In this document: one piece after another, positions 9,123 to 16,602 of the stretch | Position numbering within the stretch: position 1 is the stretch's first letter | Layout of the letters: each line of letters opens with the position of its first letter | Origin: Balneolales bacterium | Lineage (GTDB): Bacteria; Bacteroidota; Rhodothermia; Balneolales; HLUCCA01 | Direction: 5' to 3' | Assembly (NCBI GenBank): GCA_024711145.1 | Contig: JANJTJ010000047.1 | Span: 1-32,064 of the forward strand | DNA: 32,064 nucleotides | Position numbers and translations under genes: made by a program | Notes under the pieces: generated by a model | Told to the model about the DNA's origin: nothing | Database searches by the model: none | The model's input: only the letters and a program-made list of their open reading frames with translations

Positions 9123-10421
9123 CTATCTGAATGACGGACTCTCCAGCACCAATGCGGTGAAGGCCCGCACCCCCAGCAGGAAACCGGATTCATCCAACAC
9201 GAACTCGGGGGTGTGGTGGCTGGGGCCTGCGCCTTCGGGCAAGCTCGGGTTTTGGCCGCCCAGGAAGAAATAGACGCCGGGAGCTTCCTGCGCGAAGAAG
9301 CTGAAATCCTCGGCACCGAGCTCGGGGGTGCGTTCCCAGGCCTTGCCGGGGCCGGCCACCTGTTGCAGCACGGGAGCGGTTTTGGCCATGAGGGCCGGTT
9401 GGTTGTAGGTGACGGGGTAGGCCGTGGAATAGGGTAGCAACACCTCGGCTTCGGCCCCGAACGCGGCCGCGGTGGAGGTGGCTACGGCGCGGATGCGTTC
9501 GTGCAGCCGGGCGCGGTCCTCTACCGACAGGGCCCGCACGGTGCCGTCCATGACCACCTCTTCGGGGATGATGTTGAACCGCACGCCGCCCTGGATGCGC
9601 CCGATAGTGACCACCGAGGCGTTCTGGTCGATGCGCATGTTCCGGCTCACGATGCTCTGCAGGGAGGTGACGATATGGGAAGCTGCCAGGATGGGGTCCA
9701 CACTGTCCCAGGGTGCCGCACCATGCGCCTGCTTGCCCCGCACGATGATGCGCAGATCGTCGGCACTGGCCATGATGCCCCCCGAGCGGTAGGTGATGGA
9801 ACCGGCCGGCAATTGGGAATCGATATGCAGGCCGAACACCATGTCCACCCCATGGTCGCGCATCACCCCTTCTTTCACCATGAGCTCGGCACCACCTTCC
9901 TCGCCTGCTGGCGCGCCCTCTTCGGCCGGCTGGAAGAGGAAGACAACCGTGCCGGGAATGCGGTCGCGGTGGCGGGCCAACACGGTGGCCGTACCCAGCA
10001 GGATGGCCACGTGGGAGTCGTGGCCGCAGGCGTGCATGACCCCTACTTCCTGCCCGTTGTACACGGAGGTGACCCTGGAGCGGAAGGGCAGGTCGTTGCG
10101 CTCGGTCACGGGCAAGGCATCCATATCGGCCCGCAAGGCCACCACGGGCCCCGGGCGGCCGCCCTTCAGCACGCCAACCACACCCGTATGGGCCACCGAG
10201 TCGCGCACCTCGATACCCAAGGACCGCAAATGGTCGGCCACCAACCGCATGGTGCGGTATTCCCGGTTGCCCAGCTCGGGATGCTGGTGGATGTCGCGGC
10301 GCCAGGCCACCACCTGCGCCTCCACCCCGCGGATGGTGGATTCGATGGCGGCCGGTATGGGCGATTGGGCGGCGGACGGGGCGGCCCACAAGAGCACTGG
10401 AAGCAGTAGGAGTACACGCAT
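9123..10421 (-). CDS. Exported M20-family amidohydrolase / carboxypeptidase
   Basis: The 432-residue protein starts with a good signal peptide (MRVLLLLPVLLWAAPSAAQ, cleavage at about 19). It then has the M20D amidohydrolase fold: DIHQHPELGNREYRT, LRADMDALPVTE (about 97-107), HACGHDSH with Cys132 and His134, and FQPAEEG with Glu167-Glu168, all zinc or catalytic residues. A lid/dimerisation domain sits in the middle. Relatives hydrolyse N-acyl amino acids, IAA conjugates or hippurate; the substrate here is unknown and would be periplasmic. An upstream ATG at 10439 would only lengthen the signal peptide. TAGATTCT lies just before the chosen ATG. The gene is divergent from the E2 gene across a 162-base region with a palindrome. 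Confidence 0.92.
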   Translation of the reverse strand: MRVLLLLPVLLWAAPSAAQSPIPAAIESTIRGVEAQVVAWRRDIHQHPELGNREYRTMRLVADHLRSLGIEVRDSVAHTGVVGVLKGGRPGPVVALRADMDALPVTERNDLPFRSRVTSVYNGQEVGVMHACGHDSHVAILLGTATVLARHRDRIPGTVVFLFQPAEEGAPAGEEGGAELMVKEGVMRDHGVDMVFGLHIDSQLPAGSITYRSGGIMASADDLRIIVRGKQAHGAAPWDSVDPILAASHIVTSLQSIVSRNMRIDQNASVVTIGRIQGGVRFNIIPEEVVMDGTVRALSVEDRARLHERIRAVATSTAAAFGAEAEVLLPYSTAYPVTYNQPALMAKTAPVLQQVAGPGKAWERTPELGAEDFSFFAQEAPGVYFFLGGQNPSLPEGAGPSHHTPEFVLDESGFLLGVRAFTALVLESPSFR

Positions 10422-10426
10422 GGGGA

Positions 10427-10434
10427 AGAATCTA
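10427..10434 (-). promoter_or_regulatory. -10-like box TAGATTCT for the exported M20 gene
   Basis: TAGATTCT reads on the minus strand from 10434 to 10427. Its first T is 13 bases before the ATG at 10421. A TTTGCAGCG element lies eight bases further upstream on the same strand. Confidence 0.38.
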
Positions 10435-10442
10435 GGCATTCG

Positions 10443-10521
10443 CGCTGCAAACCGGATCATATGCGCGAACGCGCATATCCCGCACATCCTGGAAGCGGTC
10501 CATCTCGGGCGATTTGCAGCG
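10443..10521. repeat. Inverted CGCTGCAAA / TTTGCAGCG arms in a divergent promoter region
   Basis: Perfect 9-base inverted arms lie at 10443-10451 and 10513-10521, flanking the 20-bp palindrome. Read outward, each arm is TTTGCAGCG followed within 6-8 bases by a -10-like box (TAGATT toward the M20 gene, TATATT toward E2). They may be paired activator or -35-region elements. Confidence 0.4.
10459..10478. promoter_or_regulatory. Perfect 20-bp palindrome, candidate operator
   Basis: ATATGCGCG (10459-10467), AA, then CGCGCATAT (10470-10478) is a perfect 9-bp inverted repeat in the region between the divergent M20 and E2 genes. A two-base loop makes a hairpin role unlikely and fits a dimeric regulator site. 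No second copy was noticed in the window. Confidence 0.5.
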
Positions 10522-10527
10522 GATGCG

Positions 10528-10535
10528 TATATTCA
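10528..10535 (+). promoter_or_regulatory. -10-like box TATATTCA for the E2 operon
   Basis: TATATTCA lies 56 bases before the E2 ATG, which predicts a leader of about 44 bases. The 9-mer ATATTCATC occurs here (10529-10537) and again at 10547-10555. Confidence 0.3.
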
Positions 10536-10583
10536 TCGCTTAAGGCATATTCATCCCGAAATCACTCTTTTTTCCCGCTTCCC

Positions 10584-11969
10584 ATGGCACGTATTGATGT
10601 GGTCATGCCCAAAATGGGCGAATCGATCATGGAAGGAACCATCATCGAGTGGTCCAAACAGGTCGGTGATACCGTCGAACTGGACGAAACCCTCCTGGAG
10701 ATCGCCACCGACAAGGTCGATTCGGAGGTACCCTCGCCGGCGGCCGGTGTGTTGGTCGAGATCAAGGCCCAGCCGAACGATACCGTGGAAGTGGGACAGG
10801 TGATCGCCGTAATCGACACCGACGCCGGTGCTCAGGCAACCGTGGCCGGCGGGCAGAAAACGGAGGCACCCGCTCCGGCCCCGGCTCCCGCTCCCGCTCC
10901 CGCATCTACTCCAGCGGTAGAGACCCCACCTACCACCCACCACCAACCACCTACCCAGGCCGAAGGCCGGTTCTACTCCCCTCTGGTGCTTTCCATCGCG
11001 AAAGAAGAGGGCGTCTCCCAGGCCGAGCTGGATTCCATATCCGGCACCGGCGCCCAGGGCCGCGTGTCCAAGTCGGACGTGCTGGCCTTCCTGGAAGCCC
11101 GCAAGGGTGGGGCGAAAGCCGCTCCCGCACCGGCGGCTCCGGCACCTGCGCCCGCACCAGCGCCCGCACCAGCACCAGCACCCGCTCCGTCGGCAGCATC
11201 GGGCAACGGCGAGATCCGCGCCGGCGAAATCAACATCCATCGTCCGTCCGGGGCGGTCGAAATCATCCAGATGGACCGCATGCGCAAGCTGATCGCGGAC
11301 CACATGGTGAAATCGAAAGCCACCTCGGCCCACGTGACCACCTTCGCCGAAGCCGATGTGACGCGGTTGGTGCAGTTCCGCGACAAGCACAAGGCCCGTT
11401 TCGAGAAGGAGAACGGCTACAAGCTCACCTTCACGCCTTTCTTCGTGGAGGCCACCATCCAGGCCCTGCGCGAGTTCCCCTTGATGAACAGCTCGGTGGA
11501 CGGCGACAAGATCCTGGTGAAACGCGACATCAACTACGGCATCGCGGTGGCCCTGGGCGAATCGGGCAGCGGCGGCCTCATCGTTCCGGTCATCAAGAAT
11601 GCCGGGGAGTTGAATCTGAACGGCATCGCCCGCAGCGTGAACGAGCTGGCCCGCAAGGCCCGCACGAAATCGCTCTCGCCCGACGACCTCACCGGGGGCA
11701 CCTTCACGCTCACCAACTACGGCAGCGTGGGCAACCTCATGGGTACGCCCATCATCAACCAACCCCAGGTGGCCATTTTCGGCACCGGCGCCATCAAGAA
11801 GCGGCCGGTAGTGATGGAAACCGAAGTGGGCGACGTGATCGCCGTGCGCCACATGATGTTCCTGAGCATGAGCTACGACCACCGCATCATCGACGGTGCC
11901 CTGGGTGGCGCCTACATGCAGCGGGTGGTGGAGCTGCTCGAGAATTTCGATGTGAGCCGGTCGCTCTGA
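10584..11969 (+). CDS. 2-oxoacid dehydrogenase E2, dihydrolipoamide acyltransferase
   Basis: This is the acyltransferase core of a 2-oxoacid dehydrogenase complex, passing acyl groups from the lipoyl arm to CoA. The 461-residue protein has a lipoyl domain at 1-78 with lipoyl-Lys44 (ATDKVDSEV). An Ala-Pro linker follows (94-107), then a peripheral-subunit-binding domain (about 130-172, YSPLVLSIAKEEGVSQAEL) and a second Ala-Pro linker (179-200). The catalytic domain (about 222-461) has His433 and Asp437 in SYDHRIIDG. No E1 gene is nearby, so the substrate is not fixed. The leucine/valine-type dehydrogenase downstream favours branched-chain 2-oxoacids, but pyruvate or 2-oxoglutarate cannot be ruled out. 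It heads a tight run with panC, panD and an rRNA methyltransferase. Confidence 0.93.
   Translation: MARIDVVMPKMGESIMEGTIIEWSKQVGDTVELDETLLEIATDKVDSEVPSPAAGVLVEIKAQPNDTVEVGQVIAVIDTDAGAQATVAGGQKTEAPAPAPAPAPAPASTPAVETPPTTHHQPPTQAEGRFYSPLVLSIAKEEGVSQAELDSISGTGAQGRVSKSDVLAFLEARKGGAKAAPAPAAPAPAPAPAPAPAPAPAPSAASGNGEIRAGEINIHRPSGAVEIIQMDRMRKLIADHMVKSKATSAHVTTFAEADVTRLVQFRDKHKARFEKENGYKLTFTPFFVEATIQALREFPLMNSSVDGDKILVKRDINYGIAVALGESGSGGLIVPVIKNAGELNLNGIARSVNELARKARTKSLSPDDLTGGTFTLTNYGSVGNLMGTPIINQPQVAIFGTGAIKKRPVVMETEVGDVIAVRHMMFLSMSYDHRIIDGALGGAYMQRVVELLENFDVSRSL
10866..11183 (+). repeat. Two Ala-Pro codon-repeat linkers within E2
   Basis: Alternating Ala-Pro codons occur at about 10866-10904 and 11118-11183, on either side of the subunit-binding domain. 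Such linkers are normal in E2 proteins and act as flexible hinges. The repetitive DNA could expand or contract by slippage without frame loss in six-base steps. Confidence 0.75.
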
Positions 11970-11979
11970 CCGGAACCGG

Positions 11980-12825
11980 ATGACGGCCACACGGGAAGTC
12001 GGCGGGCTGCGCCTCGCGGTCCGTGCCTGGAAACAGGCCGGCCTGCGCGTCGCTTTGGTGCCCACCATGGGCGCCTTGCATGCCGGCCACCTGGACCTGG
12101 TGCGCCAGGCGCGGGCCCAGGCCGACCGGGTGGTCATGAGCATCTTCGTGAATCCCACCCAGTTCGGTCCCAATGAGGATCTGGCCCGCTACCCGAGGCC
12201 CCTCGAACGGGACCTGGCGCTGGCCGCCGAGGTCGGCACCGACCTGGTGTTCAACCCGACGGTGGAAACCCTGTACCCGGGGCCGACCCGCCTGGGCATT
12301 TCCATAGCCGGCATGGCCGACCACCTCTGCGGCGCATCGCGGCCGGGGCATTTCAACGGGGTGTTGCAGGTGGTGAACAAGCTGTTCAACCTCGTGCAGC
12401 CCGATGTGGCGGTATTCGGGCAGAAAGACATCCAGCAGTACCGCCTCATCGAAACCATGGTGGCCGAATTCGACCATCCCATCCGCCTGGTGCGGGCGGC
12501 CACCGTGCGCGAGCCCGACGGCCTGGCCCTCAGTTCCCGCAACGTGTATCTGAGTGCCGAGGAACGTGCCAAAGCCCCGGCGTTGTTCAGGGAACTGAAC
12601 CGGGTGGTCGCCGAAATCGGCGGTGGCGGTTCCGTAAGCCGGAGCATTGCCGAAGCCAAGGCCCGCCTGGCCGGAGACGGTTTCAAAGATGATTATCTTG
12701 AAGTCGTCGACTACGACAGCCTGGCTCCGGTCGCGCAGGTAGCCGCCGGCGCAACCCATATCGCGGCCGTGGCCCAATACCTGGGCACCACCCGTCTGAT
12801 CGACAATGTGATCTTCCCGCCATGA
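11980..12825 (+). CDS. panC: Pantothenate synthetase (pantoate-beta-alanine ligase)
   Basis: The enzyme joins pantoate and beta-alanine with ATP to make pantothenate, the CoA precursor. At 281 residues its length is standard. The HIGH-type motif is PTMGALHAGH with His34 and His37. Further family stretches are FVNPTQFGPNEDLARYPR, GHFNGVLQVVNKLFN, DVAVFGQKDIQQ and the KMSKS-like GLALSSRNVYLS. The ATG is ten bases after the E2 stop. The stop overlaps the panD ATG by four bases (ATGA), so the two enzymes are coupled: PanD makes the beta-alanine used here. Why E2 precedes them is unclear, apart from the shared link to acyl-CoA metabolism. Confidence 0.97.
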   Translation: MTATREVGGLRLAVRAWKQAGLRVALVPTMGALHAGHLDLVRQARAQADRVVMSIFVNPTQFGPNEDLARYPRPLERDLALAAEVGTDLVFNPTVETLYPGPTRLGISIAGMADHLCGASRPGHFNGVLQVVNKLFNLVQPDVAVFGQKDIQQYRLIETMVAEFDHPIRLVRAATVREPDGLALSSRNVYLSAEERAKAPALFRELNRVVAEIGGGGSVSRSIAEAKARLAGDGFKDDYLEVVDYDSLAPVAQVAAGATHIAAVAQYLGTTRLIDNVIFPP

Positions 12826-13226
12826 CTTTCGAAATGTTCAAATCCAAGCTGCACATGCTCACCGTAACGGAGGCCGACCTCTATTACGAAGGCAGCATCA
12901 CCATAGACCAGGACCTGCTGGATGTGGCCCAGCTCCTGCCGTATGAGAAAGTGCAGGTGGTGAATGTGAACAACGGCAGCCGGTTGGAGACCTACACCAT
13001 ACCGGGCCCGAGGGGCAGCCGCGTGGTGTGCCTGAACGGCCCCGCCGCCCGCCTGCATGCCGTGGGAGACCGGGTCATCGTGATCAGTTACGCCCAGATG
13101 ACCCCCGAAGAAGCCAAAGCCCACAAACCCCGCATCGTGATCATGAACAAAGAGAACGAGCCGGTGAAAGTGGTGGACGAAAGCGTGTACCGCGAGACCT
13201 ACGCCGCCGAGATCGGCCTACGCTGA
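12822..13226 (+). CDS. panD: Aspartate 1-decarboxylase precursor
   Basis: The enzyme decarboxylates aspartate to beta-alanine. It is a pyruvoyl enzyme made by self-cleavage. In the 134-residue sequence the cleavage site Gly24-Ser25 is intact in YYEGSITID, and lies at the same residue numbers as in the E. coli enzyme. Lys9, His11 and Tyr22 around the site are also kept, as is the RVVCLNGPAAR turn. It overlaps panC by four bases and is followed one base later by the methyltransferase gene, so it sits inside a tight operon. Confidence 0.97.
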   Translation: MTFEMFKSKLHMLTVTEADLYYEGSITIDQDLLDVAQLLPYEKVQVVNVNNGSRLETYTIPGPRGSRVVCLNGPAARLHAVGDRVIVISYAQMTPEEAKAHKPRIVIMNKENEPVKVVDESVYRETYAAEIGLR

Positions 13227-13227
13227 C

Positions 13228-14373
13228 ATGAAATTCGCCAAAACGCTGGCCGGCCTGGAAGCCGTGCTGGCCGACGAGCTCCGTACCTGGGGAGCCACCC
13301 ACATCCGCCAGACGGTCCGCGGTGTGGAATTCGAAGCCACCGACGAGGCCTTCTACGCCTGCATGATGAACTGCCGTACCGCCTTGCGGTTTCTGGTACC
13401 CATTGCGGAGGCCTATGTCGAAAACGAGGCGGCGCTCTACGAATTCGTGAAAACGGTGCCTTGGTGGGAGCATTTCCGCCGGAACAACACCTTCGCCATC
13501 GACACGCTCACCCTGCACGATGCCATGAACCACGGCATCTTCCTGTCCCAGAAAACCAAGGACGGCCTGGTGGATGTGTTCCGCGACAAATTCGGGGAGC
13601 GGCCTTCGGTGGATGCCAAGAATCCCGATGTGCTCGTGCATCTGTATCTGAACCGGGAGGGAAAGGCGCACCTGTACCTGGACGCATCCGGCCGGAGCCT
13701 GAACCAGCGCGGCTACCGCGATGCCGATTGGAAAGCGCCGCTCAACGAAGTGTTGGCGGCCGGGCTCATTCTGCTGAGCGGATGGGACGGCGACACCCCC
13801 TTCGTGGATCCCATGTGCGGATCGGGCACCTTGCTCCTCGAAGCCGCCCTCATCGCCAAACGCAAGGCCCCGGGCCTGGTGAACGAGGAGTTCGGCATCC
13901 GGAAATGGCCCACGTTCCGGTCCAGCCTGTGGTCGGGGGTGCGCATGGAGGCGTTGAACCGGGTACGGCGCGATGTGGATTGGATCTGGGGCAGCGATAT
14001 CGCCCCGGAAGCCGTGGCCGCCACCAAACGCAACCTGCGCAAGGCCAACCTCACCCGGAACGTGAACATCCGGGTGGCATCGGTCGAGGAAACCTGGATT
14101 CCGCCGGGTCCGGGCCTCATCCTGACCAACCCGCCCTATGGGGAACGCATCGGCACCAAGGAGTCGGTCCGGGACCTCATTCCGCTGTTCCAGCAGATGC
14201 TCAAAACCAAGGCCCGGGGCGGTTACAAGGTCGGTGTGTTCACCGGAGACCCCGGCTTCAAACGGGTTTTCGGATTGAAGGAAGACCGCATCATTCCCTT
14301 GAAAAACGGCCCCCTGGATGCGGAACTGCTGTTGTACACCGTGTACGACCGGCGGCGCACCCTATCCGATTGA
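13228..14373 (+). CDS. THUMP-domain class I rRNA methyltransferase (RlmL N-half type)
   Basis: The 381-residue protein has an N-terminal ferredoxin-like/THUMP RNA-binding region (about 1-160) and a Rossmann SAM-dependent methyltransferase domain. Its motif I is FVDPMCGSGTLLLEAA, and its catalytic motif IV is NPPYGERIG with Asn301-Tyr304. NPPY is typical of N2-guanine or N6-adenine RNA methylation. The architecture matches the YpsC/RlmL type that makes m2G2445 in 23S rRNA, but without the C-terminal RlmK half found in E. coli. The target base is inferred only. It begins one base after panD. A 6-bp hairpin (CCGATT/AATCGG, 14366-14382) covers its stop codon. Confidence 0.9.
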   Translation: MKFAKTLAGLEAVLADELRTWGATHIRQTVRGVEFEATDEAFYACMMNCRTALRFLVPIAEAYVENEAALYEFVKTVPWWEHFRRNNTFAIDTLTLHDAMNHGIFLSQKTKDGLVDVFRDKFGERPSVDAKNPDVLVHLYLNREGKAHLYLDASGRSLNQRGYRDADWKAPLNEVLAAGLILLSGWDGDTPFVDPMCGSGTLLLEAALIAKRKAPGLVNEEFGIRKWPTFRSSLWSGVRMEALNRVRRDVDWIWGSDIAPEAVAATKRNLRKANLTRNVNIRVASVEETWIPPGPGLILTNPPYGERIGTKESVRDLIPLFQQMLKTKARGGYKVGVFTGDPGFKRVFGLKEDRIIPLKNGPLDAELLLYTVYDRRRTLSD

Positions 14374-14416
14374 AAAAATCGGTAATCGGCTGGAAGCGCT
14401 TTTCCCGAATGATGGC

Positions 14417-14424
14417 TATCTTTC
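14417..14424 (+). promoter_or_regulatory. -10-like box TATCTTTC for the amino-acid dehydrogenase gene
   Basis: TATCTTTC differs from TAnnTTTG only in the last base. Its first T is 15 bases before the ATG at 14432, so any leader would be only a few bases long. It lies in the 58-base gap after the methyltransferase gene. Confidence 0.35.
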
Positions 14425-14431
14425 CGGACCT

Positions 14432-15607
14432 ATGAACAGTGCCGTCCTAGCGCCTGAAAAGGCCACAAACAACCACACGGAATCCGCATTTCCTTGGTTC
14501 GACCAGATCGATACCAAAGAGCATGAGCAGATCATCATCTGTTCGGATCCGGAAGTCGGTCTTCGGGCCATCATCGCCATCCACAACACGGCGCTGGGTC
14601 CGGCCTTGGGCGGTACCCGCCTCTGGCCCTACGCCTCCGAAGCCGACGCCCTGCGCGACGTGCTCCGGCTGTCCCGCGGCATGACCTACAAAGCCGCCGT
14701 AGCCGGGCTGAACCTGGGCGGTGGCAAGGCGGTCATCATCGGCGACCCCAAGAAACTCAAGAGCGAAGCCCTGTTCCGCGCCTACGGCCGGTTCGTGGAA
14801 GGCTTGGCCGGCCGCTACATCACGGCCGAGGATGTGAACATCACGGTGCGCGACATGGAATACGTGCGCATGGAGACCAAATACGTGACCGGCATCTCCC
14901 GCGCCCTCGGCGGTTCGGGCGACCCCAGCTCGGTAACGGCCCTGGGCACCTACATGGGCATGAAAGCCTGCGCCAAAAAAGTGTACGGTTCCGATTCCCT
15001 GGCCGGCAAGAAGATCGCCATCCAGGGCGCGGGTGCCGTGAGCACGCATCTGGCCCATTTCCTGCAGAAGGAAGGCGCCAAGATGTATGTATCGGACATT
15101 TTCTCCGAGAAGGTGAACCGTCTGGCGGCCGACGTGAACGCGGAGATCGTCCCGTCCGAAAAGATCTACGACACCGACGCCGACATCTTCAGCCCCTGCG
15201 CCTTGGGCGGTATCCTGAATACCGACACCATCGCCCGCCTCAACTGCGCCATCGTGGCCGGTTGTGCCAACAACCAGTTGGACAGCGAGCGCCAGCACGG
15301 GCCCATGCTCATCGAGAAGGGCATCCTGTACGCACCCGACTACGTGATCAACGCCGGCGGCTTGATCAACGTGGCCAACGAGTTGGAAGGGTACAACCGG
15401 GACTACGCCCACGAGCAGGCCACCCGCATCTACGACACCATCCTGAACATCCTGGATCGGGCCGAAGCCGAGGGCATACCGACCTATGAGGCTTCGAACC
15501 GCATCGCGGAAGACCGCTTGCGCCAGATCGGCCGCATCAAGCAGGTCTATGCCTCCACCAGCCACTATTCCGGTCGATTGGGTGAGTTGAATCAAGCACG
15601 CAACTGA
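14432..15607 (+). CDS. Glu/Leu/Phe/Val-family dehydrogenase (leucine/valine type)
   Basis: The enzyme would oxidatively deaminate a hydrophobic amino acid to its 2-oxoacid with NAD, or run in reverse for synthesis. The 391-residue protein shows the dimerisation and substrate half (TALGPALGGTRLWPY) and the catalytic pair Lys87 and Lys99 in MTYKAAVAGLNLGGGKAVI. The NAD-binding Rossmann motif is IQGAGAVSTHLA (about 228-239), and PCALGGILN follows. The Gly-rich substrate loop matches leucine/valine dehydrogenases better than glutamate dehydrogenases. Its product would be a substrate for a branched-chain E1-E2 complex, which fits the E2 gene upstream. The ATG at 14432 gives the usual N-terminus; an upstream ATG would lie within the methyltransferase gene. 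A strong terminator follows. Confidence 0.93.
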   Translation: MNSAVLAPEKATNNHTESAFPWFDQIDTKEHEQIIICSDPEVGLRAIIAIHNTALGPALGGTRLWPYASEADALRDVLRLSRGMTYKAAVAGLNLGGGKAVIIGDPKKLKSEALFRAYGRFVEGLAGRYITAEDVNITVRDMEYVRMETKYVTGISRALGGSGDPSSVTALGTYMGMKACAKKVYGSDSLAGKKIAIQGAGAVSTHLAHFLQKEGAKMYVSDIFSEKVNRLAADVNAEIVPSEKIYDTDADIFSPCALGGILNTDTIARLNCAIVAGCANNQLDSERQHGPMLIEKGILYAPDYVINAGGLINVANELEGYNRDYAHEQATRIYDTILNILDRAEAEGIPTYEASNRIAEDRLRQIGRIKQVYASTSHYSGRLGELNQARN

Positions 15608-15640
15608 AAAGAGCATATACCCTGAAACATCCCTAACACG

Positions 15641-15676
15641 AAAGGCGGGCCGGTGACACGGTCCGCCTTTTTTTTT
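15641..15676 (+). terminator. Intrinsic terminator after the amino-acid dehydrogenase
   Basis: GGCGGGCCG (15644-15652), loop GTGACA, then CGGTCCGCC (15659-15667) forms a 9-bp stem with one G-U pair. It is followed directly by nine T (15668-15676). It is the only textbook terminator seen in the window and isolates the dehydrogenase from hslO. Confidence 0.92.
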
Positions 15677-15687
15677 GCCGGTCGCCG

Positions 15688-15695
15688 TACCTTCG
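15688..15695 (+). promoter_or_regulatory. -10-like box TACCTTCG for hslO
   Basis: TACCTTCG starts 12 bases before the hslO ATG and 12 bases after the terminator T-run. Transcription would begin at the A of the ATG. The T-run ending in TTTG lies upstream but too close to act as a normal -33 element. Confidence 0.42.
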
Positions 15696-15699
15696 GTGC

Positions 15700-16602
15700 A
15701 TGAATCAGAAAGAAGCGTTCCTCAAAAAAGACCGGCTCATCAAGGGCATCACCGAAGACGGGTTCTTCAAGGCCTCGGCCGTCAAAACCACCGAACTGGT
15801 GGAACTGGCGAGGGTCCAGCACGGCCTATCCCCTTTGGCAACCGTGCTGCTGGGGCGGGCCATGACCGGCACCCTTCTGCTGGCGGCCGAACTGAAGGGC
15901 GAAGAGCGGATCCGGTTGGACATACAAGGCAACGGGCCCATCTCCATGATGGTGGTCGAAGCCAATGCCGTCGGCGAAGTGCGTGGGTATGTGGATGCTC
16001 CCCATGCGGAATTGGACCTTCAAACGGCGAAATCGGTGGGCGACGGCCTCGGGTTGGGCGTCTTGTCCCTATCGAAAACCTTGTACAACGAGGCCCAGGC
16101 GGTTACCGGAACGGTAGAGCTGCGGTCGGGGAACATCTCGGACGACCTGGCCTATTACCTGCTGCAATCCGAACAGGTGGCTTCGGCCATCACGGTGGAT
16201 GTCCGGCTGGCCGACGACGGATCCGTGGTGTCGGCGGGGGGTGTGCTGGTGCAGGCATTGCCCGGAGCCCCGGAAGACCCCATCACGTCCATCGAAGAAA
16301 ATCTGAAGGTGCTCAGTCCGGTCGCCGAAACCTATGAACGGGGCATGTACATCGACGACCTGATGTGCGCCGCCCTCAATCCCTTGCCCGTGAAGGAGTT
16401 GGGCAGATACCCGGTGCATTTCTTCTGCCGGTGCACCAAAGACCGCTTCACGGCCGCCATCAACATGCTGGATGTGACGGACTTGGAGACCATGATGGAT
16501 ACCGAGCAGGAGCTGGTATGCCATTATTGCAACAAGCACTACCACATAACGGCGGCCGAAATCCAGGAAATGGCCCGCAAGAAGCGGATATCGCTGAACT
16601 GA
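15700..16602 (+). CDS. hslO: Hsp33 redox-regulated chaperone
   Basis: This is a cytosolic holdase that is switched on by oxidation, when its zinc-bound cysteines form disulfides. The 300-residue protein has the N-terminal Hsp33 core (RLDIQGNGPISMMVVEA, GEVRGYVD). The complete C-terminal zinc switch is Cys243-x-Cys245 and Cys274-x-x-Cys277, a CxC-N28-CxxC spacing typical of the family. The ATG at 15700 gives the normal length, and the four bases before it follow a TACCTTCG box, so the message may be leaderless. The TGA abuts the convergent M20 stop exactly, the two stops forming TGATCA. Confidence 0.96.
   Translation: MNQKEAFLKKDRLIKGITEDGFFKASAVKTTELVELARVQHGLSPLATVLLGRAMTGTLLLAAELKGEERIRLDIQGNGPISMMVVEANAVGEVRGYVDAPHAELDLQTAKSVGDGLGLGVLSLSKTLYNEAQAVTGTVELRSGNISDDLAYYLLQSEQVASAITVDVRLADDGSVVSAGGVLVQALPGAPEDPITSIEENLKVLSPVAETYERGMYIDDLMCAALNPLPVKELGRYPVHFFCRCTKDRFTAAINMLDVTDLETMMDTEQELVCHYCNKHYHITAAEIQEMARKKRISLN

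Noticed and set aside
10551-12173. 540-codon minus-strand frame opposite E2 and panC
   Set aside because: It spans two confirmed genes, and its low-complexity region is the complement of the Ala-Pro linkers.
14366-14382. Hairpin CCGATT/AATCGG over the methyltransferase stop as a terminator
   Set aside because: The stem is only six A/T-rich pairs and no T-run follows directly. It is at most a weak processing site.
14447-15616. 389-codon minus-strand frame opposite the amino-acid dehydrogenase
   Set aside because: It mirrors a clear enzyme gene in GC-rich DNA and has no recognisable motif; it is a shadow frame.
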